Origin: Chitinophaga parva
GTDB lineage: Bacteria; Bacteroidota; Bacteroidia; Chitinophagales; Chitinophagaceae
Assembly: GCF_003071345.1 (NCBI RefSeq)
Contig: NZ_QCYK01000001.1
Coordinates: 1,364,001 to 1,428,000 of the forward strand
Length of the DNA stretch: 64,000 bases
Direction: 5' to 3'
The notes beneath the pieces were generated by a model. It had not been told where the DNA came from. It searched no databases and saw only the letters and a list, made by a program, of their open reading frames with translations. Positions 40,694 to 49,988 of the stretch are shown here, piece after piece. Made by a program: the position numbers and the translations under genes. Each line of letters opens with the position of its first letter. Positions within the stretch are counted from its first letter, which is position 1.

Positions 40694-41869
40694 TTAAAAG
40701 CTGGCAGCCAGGAAAGCCATGGTACCCATGCCGTATTCAATGGCATTTTCATCAATGTCGAATGTGGGCGTGTGCACGCCAGAGTGGATGCCACGGGCCA
40801 CATTGCCGGTACCCAGGCGGAAGAAGCAGGCAGGGATTTCCTGGGAGTAAAAGGCAAAGTCTTCCGCTCCCATGCGCAGCTCTGTGTCCTGCACATGGTC
40901 TGCTCCCATGTAATCCGATGCCAGTGCACGGGCGCGGGCCGTTACTGCTTCATTATTGTACAGGCAGGGATAGCCTACCAGGATGTCAATGTCAATTTCA
41001 GCGCCCATGGCGTGCACTAGTTCTATTGCCTGTTTGCGGATCAGTTCATGTGCCTTGAAGCGCCAGGTTTCATCCATCGCCCTGAAAGTGCCCATCAGCT
41101 TCACTTCCGAGGGGATCACGTTTGTAGTGTAGCCACCGTTGAACGCGCAGATGGAAAGCACGGACGGGGAGAAGGGGTTGTTATTGCGACTGATGATCTG
41201 CTGCAGGCTTACTACCAGGTGGGATGCCACGAGGATAGTGTCTACCGTGAGGTGGGGCTGTGCCGCGTGGCCGCCTTTTCCTTTGATGGTGATGTAGATT
41301 TCATCTGCGCTGGCCATGTATTTACCATCGCGGAAGCCGAGCAGGCCGGTTTCCATGCTGGGCTGCACGTGCATGCCCAGGATCGCGTCCGGGCGCGGGT
41401 TTTCGAGCACACCTTCTGCTATCATGAGGCTGGCCCCTCCGGGATGTTTTTCTTCACCGGGCTGGAAGATCACGCGCACCGTACCTTCAAACTCCTGGCG
41501 CAGTTCCTGCAAAATGCGGGTGGCGCCCAGGATGCAGGTAGTATGCACATCATGGCCACAGGCGTGCATCACGCCGGGATTGAGTGATCTGTAGGGCACA
41601 TCATTGGCTTCCGTGATGGGAAGCGCATCCATGTCTGCACGGATGGCAATGGTCCTGGACCCCGGATTGCGGCCTTCGATCGTAGCTACGATGCCCGTAC
41701 CGGCTACGTTTGCTGTATAGGACACCCCATATTCATCCAGCTTCCCGCGTACGAAAGCGGCGGTTTGATATTCCTGGAACGACAGCTCCGGGTGGGCGTG
41801 GATGTGGCGGCGTATGTCGATGAAGGCAGGGGCGTATTGTTTTGCGAGTGCCTGTATCTTATTCTTCAT
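40694..41869 (-). CDS. M20-family amidohydrolase (N-acyl amino acid type)
   Basis: 391 residues. Metal ligands of the M20D/peptidase D group are visible: C104 and H106 in MHACGHDVHTT, the Glu pair in FQPGEEKHPGG, His in ILGMHV, and a final His before the C-terminus. RADMDALP carries the bridging Asp region. Family members cleave N-acyl-L-amino acids or hippurate-like amides in the cytoplasm. The start overlaps the end of the SPOR-protein gene by 11 bp, so the two are translationally coupled. Confidence 0.92.
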   Translation of the reverse strand: MKNKIQALAKQYAPAFIDIRRHIHAHPELSFQEYQTAAFVRGKLDEYGVSYTANVAGTGIVATIEGRNPGSRTIAIRADMDALPITEANDVPYRSLNPGVMHACGHDVHTTCILGATRILQELRQEFEGTVRVIFQPGEEKHPGGASLMIAEGVLENPRPDAILGMHVQPSMETGLLGFRDGKYMASADEIYITIKGKGGHAAQPHLTVDTILVASHLVVSLQQIISRNNNPFSPSVLSICAFNGGYTTNVIPSEVKLMGTFRAMDETWRFKAHELIRKQAIELVHAMGAEIDIDILVGYPCLYNNEAVTARARALASDYMGADHVQDTELRMGAEDFAFYSQEIPACFFRLGTGNVARGIHSGVHTPTFDIDENAIEYGMGTMAFLAASF

Positions 41870-42305
41870 TGGTCGTAGGTTCTTTATCGGCGGTCAGGTT
41901 GATCAGGGTGGGTACCACGAATACGCTGCCACCTACGCTGCTGCTGATCTTATCACGGAGGTCTGTGGCTTCATCGCGGCTTTTGAAATCCCCGACACGC
42001 ACTTTAAAATAGGGTGCGTTATAATCCAGGTAGGTGCGGTATTGGGGAAACTGCTGCATTATTTTCGCTTTCATATCATTGGCCTCCCCGCGTTTGTTGG
42101 TAGAGAGCACCTGCACCCGGAAACCAGGCTGGTTACGGATAGCAAGGTTATTGATGTAGATCTGCTTGCGGATCATTATATCAATGCGGGCGTCTTTCAC
42201 AACGGGTGGGTTGGCAGCGATCACCGGGGTGGTATTGTCCTGTGCGGCGGCCACCAGGGTGGCGCCCATGAGTAAACCGAGGATCGCAAAACATTTTATC
42301 ATCAT
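41859..42305 (-). CDS. Exported SPOR-domain protein
   Basis: 148 residues with a signal peptide (FAILGLLMGATLVAAAQ) and a C-terminal SPOR domain (~60-140: PGFRVQVLSTNKRGEANDMKAKI; YFKVRVGDFKSRDEATDLRDKI). SPOR domains bind denuded glycan strands of peptidoglycan at division sites. There is no catalytic domain, so it is likely a septum-associated adaptor. Coupled to the M20 hydrolase gene and placed 42 bp after deoC. Confidence 0.87.
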   Translation of the reverse strand: MMIKCFAILGLLMGATLVAAAQDNTTPVIAANPPVVKDARIDIMIRKQIYINNLAIRNQPGFRVQVLSTNKRGEANDMKAKIMQQFPQYRTYLDYNAPYFKVRVGDFKSRDEATDLRDKISSSVGGSVFVVPTLINLTADKEPTTNEE

Positions 42306-42347
42306 GATGGTTACATTTTGAAGTAGCGCAAAAGATGCGGGTGTAGG

Positions 42348-43022
42348 TTAGTAGCTGCTGTTATTGCCGGCGGGCTGCTGCTCCACGATGGCTACGCTGC
42401 TGCTGGCTCCAATACGGGTGGCGCCTGCGGCAATGAGTTGCTGTACAAATTCATACGTGCGGATGCCGCCGGAAGCCTTGATCTGGATATTGGCAGGCAG
42501 GTGGGCACGCATGAGTTGTACCGCTTCCACAGATGCACCTTTTTCGGCATAGCCGGTGGAGGTTTTTACAAAATCCACCTGGTAGCGGGCACAGATCTCA
42601 CAGCATTTGATGATCTCTTCATCAGAGAGTATGCCGCTTTCTATGATCACCTTGATCACTTTTTGTTTGGCATGGATGAGGGCTGTGAGCGCCTGGATCT
42701 CTTTTTCAAGATAGGCCCAGTCGGCATTGCGGATGGCAATAAGATTGGCCACCATATCCAGTTCATCGGCGCCGTCTACAATGGCCAGTACGGCTTCGGC
42801 CACTTTGGCTTCAATGGCGGAGTATCCGAATGGGAAACCCAGTACAGTGGCGGTTTTTACGCGGGTTTGCTCCAGCAGTTGTTTAGACAGGCGCACAAAG
42901 GGCGGGGGCACGCATACGGCTGCAAAGTTGTACGCAGCGGCATCACCGCAGAGCTTCACGATCTCATCGCGGGTGGTGGTAGGTTTTAAGATGGTATGGT
43001 CAATGTATCTGTTGACTTGCAT
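42348..43022 (-). CDS. deoC: Deoxyribose-phosphate aldolase
   Basis: 224 residues, class I aldolase. The Schiff-base lysine is K153 in DFVKTSTGY and the second active-site lysine is K182 in IKASGGIR; the N-terminus YIDHTILKPTTT is typical. It splits 2-deoxyribose-5-phosphate into glyceraldehyde-3-phosphate and acetaldehyde in nucleoside salvage. First gene of a leftward group with the SPOR and M20 genes. Confidence 0.95.
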   Translation of the reverse strand: MQVNRYIDHTILKPTTTRDEIVKLCGDAAAYNFAAVCVPPPFVRLSKQLLEQTRVKTATVLGFPFGYSAIEAKVAEAVLAIVDGADELDMVANLIAIRNADWAYLEKEIQALTALIHAKQKVIKVIIESGILSDEEIIKCCEICARYQVDFVKTSTGYAEKGASVEAVQLMRAHLPANIQIKASGGIRTYEFVQQLIAAGATRIGASSSVAIVEQQPAGNNSSY

Positions 43023-43062
43023 AGCGCAAATTTAGCCTAAAGAAGGGAAAGGAGGAGGGCAA

Positions 43063-43112
43063 TTTTGAGGGTGCAGGAATGGGAGGGTGTTTTGCAGGAA
43101 TGGAGGGATGGA
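43063..43112. repeat. Degenerate repeat island (word GCAGGAATGG)
   Basis: GCAGGAATGGGAGGGTG at 43073 and GCAGGAATGGAGGGATGG at 43094 are 21 bp apart. They lie upstream of the deoC start. Confidence 0.55.
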
Positions 43113-43190
43113 TATTTCGTGACTGGCAGGGAGATGGCGTGTCATAATGAAAGCGTTAAAAAAATTGGTAATGTAAGTGGGTGGCGTAAA

Positions 43191-43225
43191 AAAAGAGCAA
43201 ACACCTCGCAGTGTTTGCTCTTTTT
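43191..43225. terminator. Terminator of secA
   Basis: AAAGAGCAAACAC (43192-43204) and GTGTTTGCTCTTT (43211-43223) are perfect complements with T-runs on both strands; the minus-strand run is longer. It follows the secA stop. Confidence 0.9.
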
Positions 43226-43250
43226 CATTTATTTCATCCAGGGTGCAGGA

Positions 43251-46200
43251 TCATGCATCCTTTCCATGGCATTGCTTGTACTTCTTACCACTACCGCAAG
43301 GGCAGGGATCATTACGGCCGATGCGAGGGCCCGCTTTTACCGGCTCTGTTCTTTCCGGCTCGGGGTTGTGATACGCAGGTGCTGCTACGCTGGCAGTACC
43401 GGCCGCATTCAGCTCTTCGTGTGAAGTTCTCATCTTGCTCATATCCGTACGCTTTTCAGGGCGAGCTTCCTTTACGGCTTCTGCCTGCATTACCGCTTCT
43501 TCTTCCTGTTGGTGACGGCGGTGGTGCAGTTCACAACGGGTCAGGAAGGATACGATCTGGCCATTGGTCTCCACGTTCATCTGTTTGAACAGTTCAAACG
43601 CTTCCAGTTTATAAACCAGCAGCGGGTCACGCTGTTCGTATACGGCACTTTGTACGGATTGTTTCAGGTCATCCATGGCGCGCAGGTGCTCTTTCCAGGA
43701 CTCATCTATCAGGGCCAGGGTGATGGAGCGCTCCAGGGCTGCTCTTACTTCCTGTCCTTTGGTCTCTACCACGCGGGCTATGTTTGCCACTACACCCATG
43801 CCTTTCCGGCCGTCTGTAAATTCGATGGCGATATTGGTAGCACGGTGGCCTTTATCATGGGCCACTGCTTCCAGCGTGGGCCACATGTATTCCACCATGT
43901 TATTGGACTTGCGTTCGTATTGCTCCGTAGCTTCGTTATACAGCCTGGTGGCGAGGGACGGGGCATCTGTTCTTGACAGTTCTTCCTGGGTAATAGTAGT
44001 GTCCAGGGAGAAGTTGATGATCACATCACGTTTAAAGGCGTCAAAATCGCCGGTGTCTTTATGCATCACCACCAGGTTCTCTGCTACGCTGTAGAACGCA
44101 TTGTCAATATCAATGGCCAGGCGCTCTCCAAACAGGGCGTGGTTACGCTTGGCGTAGATCACGGTGCGCTGCTTGTTCATCACGTCGTCATACTCCAGCA
44201 GGCGCTTACGGATGCCGAAGTTGTTTTCTTCCACTTTCTTCTGCGCACGTTCAATAGACTTACTGATCATGCTGTGCTGGATCACTTCTCCTTCTTTGTA
44301 GCCCATGCGGTCCATCATACCGGCTATGCGGTCAGAGCCAAACATGCGCATCAGGTCATCTTCCAGTGATACGAAGAACTGGGAGGTACCGGGATCGCCC
44401 TGGCGGCCGGCACGGCCACGCAACTGACGGTCTACACGGCGGCTTTCATGCCGTTCCGTACCAATGATGGCCAGGCCACCCGCTTCTTTTACGCCGGGCC
44501 CCAGCTTGATATCCGTACCACGACCCGCCATATTGGTAGCGATGGTCACCGCGCCGGCCAGCCCCGCTTCAGATACGATCTGTGCTTCACGGGCATGCTG
44601 TTTGGCATTCAGTACGTTGTGGGGTATTTTTTCCAGCTGCAGCATCCTGCTCAGTAACTCGGATACTTCCACGGAGGTGGTACCTACCAGCACCGGGCGG
44701 CCTTTGGCCTGCAGTTGTTTTATTTCTTCAATTACTGCCCGGTATTTATCGCGCTTGGTTTTGTATACCAGGTCTTCTGCATCTATACGGGAAACAGGCA
44801 GGTTAGTGGGAATGGTTACCACATCCAGCTTGTAGATCTCCCAGAATTCGCCCGCTTCCGTGGTAGCCGTACCGGTCATACCGCCCAGCTTGTGGTACAT
44901 ACGGAAAAAGTTCTGCAGGGTAATGGTGGCAAATGTTTGGGTGGCAGCTTCCACTTTCACATTTTCCTTGGCTTCAATGGCCTGGTGCAGGCCATCAGAA
45001 TAGCGGCGTCCGTCCAGGATACGGCCGGTCTGCTCATCCACGATCTTCACTTTACCATCCATCACTACGTACTCCACGTCTTTTTCAAACAGAGTGTACG
45101 CTTTCAGCAATTGCTGGATAGAGTGGATGCGGTCGGATTTCTGGGCAAAGTCCTGCAGGAGGGTATCCTTGCGTTGCAGTTTTTCTTCCGCGCTGATGTC
45201 CAGTTTCTCAATCTCTGCGATCTCGAAACCTACGTCCGGCATAATGAAGAAGTTGGCGTCTTCACCAGATTGGGTAATGAGGGCCAGGCCTTTTTCGGTA
45301 AGGTCTACGCTGTTATTTTTTTCATCGATGTGGAAATAAAGTTCCGCATCAACTTTGGGCATTTCACGTTGCTGGTCGGCAATGTAGTAGTTCTCTGCTT
45401 TTTGCAGCAGTACTTTGATACCGGGCTCACTGAGGTATTTGATCAGGGCGCTGTTCTTGGGCAGGCCTCTCCAGGCGCGCATCAGTGCCAGGCCGCCGGT
45501 CTTGGGGTCGTCCTTGCCTTCGCTGATCAGTTTTTTGGCTTCTACCAGGAACTGCTGTGTTACGCGTTTCTGTGCATCCACCAGGCGCTGGATGCGGGGC
45601 TTCAGTTCATGGAACTCCTGTTCATCGCCTTTGGGAATAGGGCCGGAAATAATGAGGGGGGTACGCGCATCATCGATCAATACGCTATCCACTTCATCCA
45701 CCATGGCAAAGTGGTGCTTGCGCTGCACCATTTCATCCGGGTTGTGCACCATGTTATCACGGAGGTAGTCAAAACCAAATTCGTTATTGGTACCGTAGGT
45801 GATATCCGCCAGGTAAGCATTGCGGCGTTCCGTGGAGTTGGAGGGATGTTTATCTATACAATCTACGGTAATACCGAGGAATTCGAAGATGGGGCCGTTC
45901 CATTCAGAGTCACGGCGGGCCAGGTAATCGTTCACCGTTACGATGTGCACGCCTTCACCGGCCAGTGCATTCAGGTAAGCCGGGAGGGTGGATACCAGGG
46001 TTTTACCTTCACCCGTGGCCATTTCGGAGATCTTACCCTGGTGCAGGGTGATACCGCCTATCAGCTGTACATCATAGTGTACCATGTTCCAGGTTACATC
46101 CTGGCCGGCGGCTTTCCAGCTGTTGTTGTAGGTCACTTTGTCACCTACCACGTTGATATAATCTTTATTCACTGCCAGGGCCCGGTCCAGTTCTGTAGCG

Positions 46201-46589
46201 GTGGCGGTGAGCTGGGTATTTTCCTTGAAGCGGCGGCTGGTTTCCTTTACCACGGCAAAGGCCTGGGGCAGGAGCTCATTGAGCACCTCTTCAATTTTTT
46301 TATCGCGGTCTTTCCGGAGCTTGTCAATTTCCTGGTATACCGCGTCTTTATCGGCTATGTTTTCGGCCTCATCGGCGGTAGCCTTGCGGCTCGCTATTTC
46401 AGTGTCAATGTCCGTCAGGTACTCCTGGATGCGGGTACGGAACTCCTGCGTTTTGTTGCGCAGTTCATCAATAGACAAGGATTGCAGTTTGGCATATTCC
46501 TCATTGATCTGCGCCACAACCGGCATAACGGATTTTATATCCCGCTCGGATTTATGACCACCAAAAAGCTTCGTTAAAAAACCTAACAT
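43251..46589 (-). CDS. secA: Preprotein translocase ATPase SecA
   Basis: 1112 residues, larger than the ~900 of enterobacteria but usual for Bacteroidota, which carry inserts. Walker A is in MATGEGKTLVSTLPAYLNAL, the DEAD-like Walker B in AMVDEVDSVLIDDARTPLI, and the second motor has GTTSVEVSELL, ATNMAGRGTDI and RQLRGRAGRQGDPG. Pre-protein crosslinking and wing domains lie between. The C-terminal zinc motif is C1096-P-C1098...C1107-H1108 (NDPCPCGSGKKYKQCH), used for SecB or phospholipid binding. It drives export of the many signal-peptide proteins in this window. Confidence 0.97.
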   Translation of the reverse strand: MLGFLTKLFGGHKSERDIKSVMPVVAQINEEYAKLQSLSIDELRNKTQEFRTRIQEYLTDIDTEIASRKATADEAENIADKDAVYQEIDKLRKDRDKKIEEVLNELLPQAFAVVKETSRRFKENTQLTATATELDRALAVNKDYINVVGDKVTYNNSWKAAGQDVTWNMVHYDVQLIGGITLHQGKISEMATGEGKTLVSTLPAYLNALAGEGVHIVTVNDYLARRDSEWNGPIFEFLGITVDCIDKHPSNSTERRNAYLADITYGTNNEFGFDYLRDNMVHNPDEMVQRKHHFAMVDEVDSVLIDDARTPLIISGPIPKGDEQEFHELKPRIQRLVDAQKRVTQQFLVEAKKLISEGKDDPKTGGLALMRAWRGLPKNSALIKYLSEPGIKVLLQKAENYYIADQQREMPKVDAELYFHIDEKNNSVDLTEKGLALITQSGEDANFFIMPDVGFEIAEIEKLDISAEEKLQRKDTLLQDFAQKSDRIHSIQQLLKAYTLFEKDVEYVVMDGKVKIVDEQTGRILDGRRYSDGLHQAIEAKENVKVEAATQTFATITLQNFFRMYHKLGGMTGTATTEAGEFWEIYKLDVVTIPTNLPVSRIDAEDLVYKTKRDKYRAVIEEIKQLQAKGRPVLVGTTSVEVSELLSRMLQLEKIPHNVLNAKQHAREAQIVSEAGLAGAVTIATNMAGRGTDIKLGPGVKEAGGLAIIGTERHESRRVDRQLRGRAGRQGDPGTSQFFVSLEDDLMRMFGSDRIAGMMDRMGYKEGEVIQHSMISKSIERAQKKVEENNFGIRKRLLEYDDVMNKQRTVIYAKRNHALFGERLAIDIDNAFYSVAENLVVMHKDTGDFDAFKRDVIINFSLDTTITQEELSRTDAPSLATRLYNEATEQYERKSNNMVEYMWPTLEAVAHDKGHRATNIAIEFTDGRKGMGVVANIARVVETKGQEVRAALERSITLALIDESWKEHLRAMDDLKQSVQSAVYEQRDPLLVYKLEAFELFKQMNVETNGQIVSFLTRCELHHRRHQQEEEAVMQAEAVKEARPEKRTDMSKMRTSHEELNAAGTASVAAPAYHNPEPERTEPVKAGPRIGRNDPCPCGSGKKYKQCHGKDA

Positions 46590-46729
46590 GTTATTATAAG
46601 AATTATCGGATTTAAGTTGGTTGCAGCAGGCAGCTGGAACACGCTACAACAGCAGCAGTCAAATATTATGCTTAACTGGTTGCTTATGCCACCTTGGCAG
46701 CAGTGCTGTAAATTCCAGTCCCCGGTTAA

Positions 46730-46800
46730 CAATTTCCAATATGCTGCATGGATTTTTCTACATCAAAACCTGTGGTTGGAAATTGTGTACTTGGAAATTG
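46730..46800. repeat. Degenerate repeat island (word TTGGAAATTG)
   Basis: TTGGAAATTG is at 46776-46785 and 46791-46800, with the inverted copy CAATTTCCAA at 46730-46739. It lies upstream of secA. The rest of 46590-46878 shows no gene. Confidence 0.55.
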
Positions 46801-46878
46801 CCGGCGCCATGGGCGCTGGCTGGGGCGTAAATGTAGGAATATTTTACCGACGGGCGTAGCTAAAAAAGAAATATTAGC

Positions 46879-47022
46879 ATGAGTTTGAATAATAAAAATC
46901 CCAATATCATAAAGCCGCCTCCACAGCGGGTTACGGCCCAAAGGCTGGTAGGCCCGGGCAAAACGGCAGGCGGGCCCGCCCGCCATGCGCCCATAACCCG
47001 CCGAAAAAGACCGGAAATATGA
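46879..47022 (+). CDS. Possible small basic protein, 47 residues
   Basis: An ATG preceded by an A-rich stretch (TAAAAAAGAAA) opens a 47-codon frame beginning MSLNNKNPNIIKPPPQRV and ending HAPITRRKRPEI. The product would be proline-, arginine- and lysine-rich without a membrane helix. It sits alone in the 594-bp spacer between secA and the Gfo/Idh/MocA gene. I recognise no family; the frame could be chance. Conservation of the frame in relatives would decide. Confidence 0.35.
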   Translation: MSLNNKNPNIIKPPPQRVTAQRLVGPGKTAGGPARHAPITRRKRPEI

Positions 47023-47183
47023 AAATACTTTTTATAAATTTAAGGCCGCCGGAACGGCCCTTCCTACGGAACCATGCAGCAAAAGGGAACATGCCACCGG
47101 CACAAACAGCACGTTATTGACAGCGGACCACGAACAACAGGATTTTGAACAACAGTTATCAGATAGCATAAAACGATTTACCA

Positions 47184-48344
47184 ATGAACCGTAAGTTAAG
47201 AATGGGCATGATCGGAGGCGGTAAGAACGCCTTTATCGGTGCTGTACATCGTATTGCAGCCAATATGGACGGCCTTATCACCCTCAGCGCCGCCGCCCTC
47301 AGTTCTGACCCGCAGCGCGCCCTGGAATCTGGCCGGGAGCTTTTCCTGCCAGACGACCGCATCTATACCGATTATAAGACCATGCTGGAAACGGAAGCCG
47401 CTAAACCGGCCGACCAGCGACTGGATTTTATTGTGATCGTAACACCCAACCATGTGCACTTTGAGCCCGCCATGCTGGCGCTGGAAAAAGGTTTCCACGT
47501 GGCAATAGACAAACCCATCACCTTCACCCTGGACGAGGCCAAACAACTGCAGGCCAAGGTGGAAGCCACTGGCCTCAAACTGCTGCTCACCCACACTTAC
47601 ACCGGCTACCCGATGGTAAAACAGGCCCGCGCCATGGTGAAAGCAGGCGCCCTGGGCCAGATCCGCAAGGTGTATGTAGAATACCCGCAGGGATGGCTGA
47701 GCACCGCCGGTGAAAAGGATAACCAGCAGGCCGCCTGGCGTACAGACCCCAGCAAATCCGGCAAGGCCGGCTGCATGGGCGATATTGGTACCCACGCCGC
47801 CAACCTGGCAGAATACATTTCCGGCCTGCAGATCGATAAGCTCTGCGCCGACCTCAATATCGTAGTACCCGGACGCCGCCTGGACGATGATGGTGCCGTG
47901 CTGCTCAAGTTCAATAACGGCGCCAGTGGCGTGCTCACGGCTTCACAGATTGCAGCCGGCGAAGAGAACGCCCTCAACATCCGCGTGTATGGTGAAAAAG
48001 GCGGCCTGGAATGGCACCAGATGGAGCCTAATACCCTGCTGGTAAAATGGCTGGATAAGCCCACGGAGATCTACCGTGCAGGCGCCGGATACCATTTCCA
48101 AAGCCCCTTCATGTACAAAAATACCCGTACGCCCGGCGGCCATCCGGAAGGCTACCTGGAGGCATTCGGTAACCTGTACCGCAATTTTGCCCACCACCTC
48201 ATGGCCATCGCAGATGGCACCACGCCTTCCCCTGAAACCCTGGACTATCCCAGCGTGGCAGACGGCGTACGTGGCATGGCCTTCATCGACAACGTGGTGA
48301 AATCATCCGCCAGCGAGCAGAAATGGACAAAATTTGAAATCTAA
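47184..48344 (+). CDS. Gfo/Idh/MocA-family sugar dehydrogenase
   Basis: 386 residues. N-terminal Rossmann domain with the dinucleotide motif MGMIGGGKNAFIGAVH (GGGxxAFIG at 11-19), TPNHVHFEPA and the EKP-equivalent AIDKPITFTLDEA; the C-terminal domain contains WRTDPSKSGKAGCMGDIGTHAANLAEYISG with the conserved Asp and His. NAD(P)-dependent oxidation of a sugar hydroxyl is typical; paralogues next to DUF1080 genes oxidise glycosides at C3. No export signal, so cytoplasmic. First gene of a run reaching to ~51.6 kb, followed after 30 bp by a TIM-barrel isomerase. Confidence 0.92.
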   Translation: MNRKLRMGMIGGGKNAFIGAVHRIAANMDGLITLSAAALSSDPQRALESGRELFLPDDRIYTDYKTMLETEAAKPADQRLDFIVIVTPNHVHFEPAMLALEKGFHVAIDKPITFTLDEAKQLQAKVEATGLKLLLTHTYTGYPMVKQARAMVKAGALGQIRKVYVEYPQGWLSTAGEKDNQQAAWRTDPSKSGKAGCMGDIGTHAANLAEYISGLQIDKLCADLNIVVPGRRLDDDGAVLLKFNNGASGVLTASQIAAGEENALNIRVYGEKGGLEWHQMEPNTLLVKWLDKPTEIYRAGAGYHFQSPFMYKNTRTPGGHPEGYLEAFGNLYRNFAHHLMAIADGTTPSPETLDYPSVADGVRGMAFIDNVVKSSASEQKWTKFEI

Positions 48345-48374
48345 CGTTAATGGTTATACGATAAAATTCTTTGC

Positions 48375-49427
48375 ATGAAAACGATCAAAGGACCTGGTAT
48401 TTTCCTGGCGCAATTCCTGGGCGACAAAGCCCCTTTCAATAGCCTGAAATCTATTTGTGAATGGGCGGCCAGCCTTGGTTTTAAGGGCGTACAGCTCCCC
48501 ACGAACGATCCGAATATCTTTGACCTGAAAAAGGTAGCAGAAAGCAAGACCTACGCAGACGAGGTAAAAGGACTGGTGAATGCCGCCGGTGTGGAGATCA
48601 CCGAGCTTTCCACCCACCTGCAGGGCCAGCTGGTGGCCGTACACCCGGCCTACAACGACCTGTTTGACGGCTTCGCGCCGGAAAACCTGCGGGGTAATTT
48701 TGCCGCCCGCACGGAATGGGCGGTACAGCAGGTGAAATATGCCGCAAAGGCCAGCCAGCACCTGGGCCTCCATGCATCCGTAACCTTCAGCGGCGCCCTG
48801 CTCTGGCCCACGGTATATCCCTGGCCCCAGCGCCCCGCCGGCCTGGTGGAAACCGGCTTTGCCGAACTGGCCAAGCGCTGGAAACCCATCCTGGATGTGT
48901 ATGAGGAATGTGGGGTGGACCTGTGCTACGAACTGCATCCCGGTGAAGACCTGCACGACGGCGTTACGTTTGAGCGCTTCCTGGAAGCCGTAGGCGGTCA
49001 CAAACGCGCGAATATCTTGTACGATCCCAGCCATTTTGTGCTGCAATGCCTGAACTACCTGGAGTTTATCGATATTTACCATGAGCGCATCAAGATGTTT
49101 CATGTGAAAGACGCAGAATTCAATCCCACCGGCCGTTCCGGCGTGTACGGCGGTTACCAGGGCTGGGTGGAAAGGCCGGGCCGTTTCCGCTCCCTGGGCG
49201 ATGGACAGGTGGATTTCAAGAGCATCTTCAGCAAAATGGCGCAGTACGATTTTGCAGGATGGGCCGTCATGGAATGGGAGTGTGCACTGAAACATCCCGA
49301 ACAGGGTGCCAGGGAAGGAGCCCCCTTCATTGCATCCCACATCATCCGCGTAACCGACCGCGCATTTGATGACTTTGCCGGCACCGGTGCCAATGATGCG
49401 CTGAACAGGAAGATCCTGGGGATTTAA
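48375..49427 (+). CDS. Sugar phosphate isomerase/epimerase (AP-endonuclease-2 fold)
   Basis: 350 residues, TIM barrel with the metal site of the xylose-isomerase-like group: VQLPTNDPNIFDL, ITELSTHLQGQLV, DLCYELHPGEDLHDG (Glu/His), ILYDPSHFVLQ (Asp/His), KMFHVKDAEF (His/Asp) and WAVMEWECA (Glu). Members isomerise or epimerise keto-sugars. Its direct neighbour, the Gfo/Idh/MocA dehydrogenase, would deliver such a product, and the pairing is frequent in Bacteroidota. Cytoplasmic, no signal peptide. Confidence 0.9.
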   Translation: MKTIKGPGIFLAQFLGDKAPFNSLKSICEWAASLGFKGVQLPTNDPNIFDLKKVAESKTYADEVKGLVNAAGVEITELSTHLQGQLVAVHPAYNDLFDGFAPENLRGNFAARTEWAVQQVKYAAKASQHLGLHASVTFSGALLWPTVYPWPQRPAGLVETGFAELAKRWKPILDVYEECGVDLCYELHPGEDLHDGVTFERFLEAVGGHKRANILYDPSHFVLQCLNYLEFIDIYHERIKMFHVKDAEFNPTGRSGVYGGYQGWVERPGRFRSLGDGQVDFKSIFSKMAQYDFAGWAVMEWECALKHPEQGAREGAPFIASHIIRVTDRAFDDFAGTGANDALNRKILGI

Positions 49428-49482
49428 ACAACCTGGCAATACATCAATCTAACAATTTTTCAATCCAATAAAAGTCAAACTA

Positions 49483-49893
49483 ATGAAAAAAGGAATGCTG
49501 GCGTCTGTGGTGATGATCGCCGTTTTTATGGCAGCTTGTGGTGGTGGTAGCAAGAATGATAAGGCTACCGAAGGCGCTAAATCAGAAACTCCGGCTGCGG
49601 CCGATAATTCAATGGTAGCGCCGGGCGCAGGAGCTCCGGCATCCAAAGGCGAGACCCTCGAAGCAAGCCTGGATTGCAAAACCTGCCATAAAGTGGATAT
49701 GAAAGTGGTAGGGCCCTCTTTCAAGGAAATTGCAAACAAGTATCCTGCAACCGATGAGAACATCGACATGCTGGCAAGCAAGATCATCAGCGGTGGCAGC
49801 GGCCACTGGGGCACTACACCCATGACCCCGCACCCCGACCTGGCGAAAGATGATGCCAAGGAGATCGTAAAATATATACTGGCGCAGAAATAA
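49483..49893 (+). CDS. Cytochrome c lipoprotein
   Basis: 136 residues. Lipobox MAAC (Cys19), then a Gly/Ala/Pro-rich linker (~22-56), then a single cytochrome c domain with haem motif C65-K-T-C68-H69 and a likely axial Met in TTPMTPHP. The domain is closely related to the one embedded in the protein at 51651 (CKSCHKLDEKSIGPAFK; NKIIKGGGGVWGETNMPAHP). Probably a periplasm-facing electron carrier for the sugar-oxidation genes around it. Confidence 0.9.
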   Translation: MKKGMLASVVMIAVFMAACGGGSKNDKATEGAKSETPAAADNSMVAPGAGAPASKGETLEASLDCKTCHKVDMKVVGPSFKEIANKYPATDENIDMLASKIISGGSGHWGTTPMTPHPDLAKDDAKEIVKYILAQK

Positions 49894-49988
49894 ATGTTGC
49901 CTGAAAAATGGATGAGCGCCTGCACACCAAGCGTTCATCCATTTAACCCTGTAACCATTTTAACAATCAAACAAAGCGGAACCTAATT

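Noticed and set aside
44715..46577. A 620-codon open frame antisense to secA
   Set aside because: Shadow of secA codon bias; no start context, no recognisable domain, and secA is complete on the other strand.
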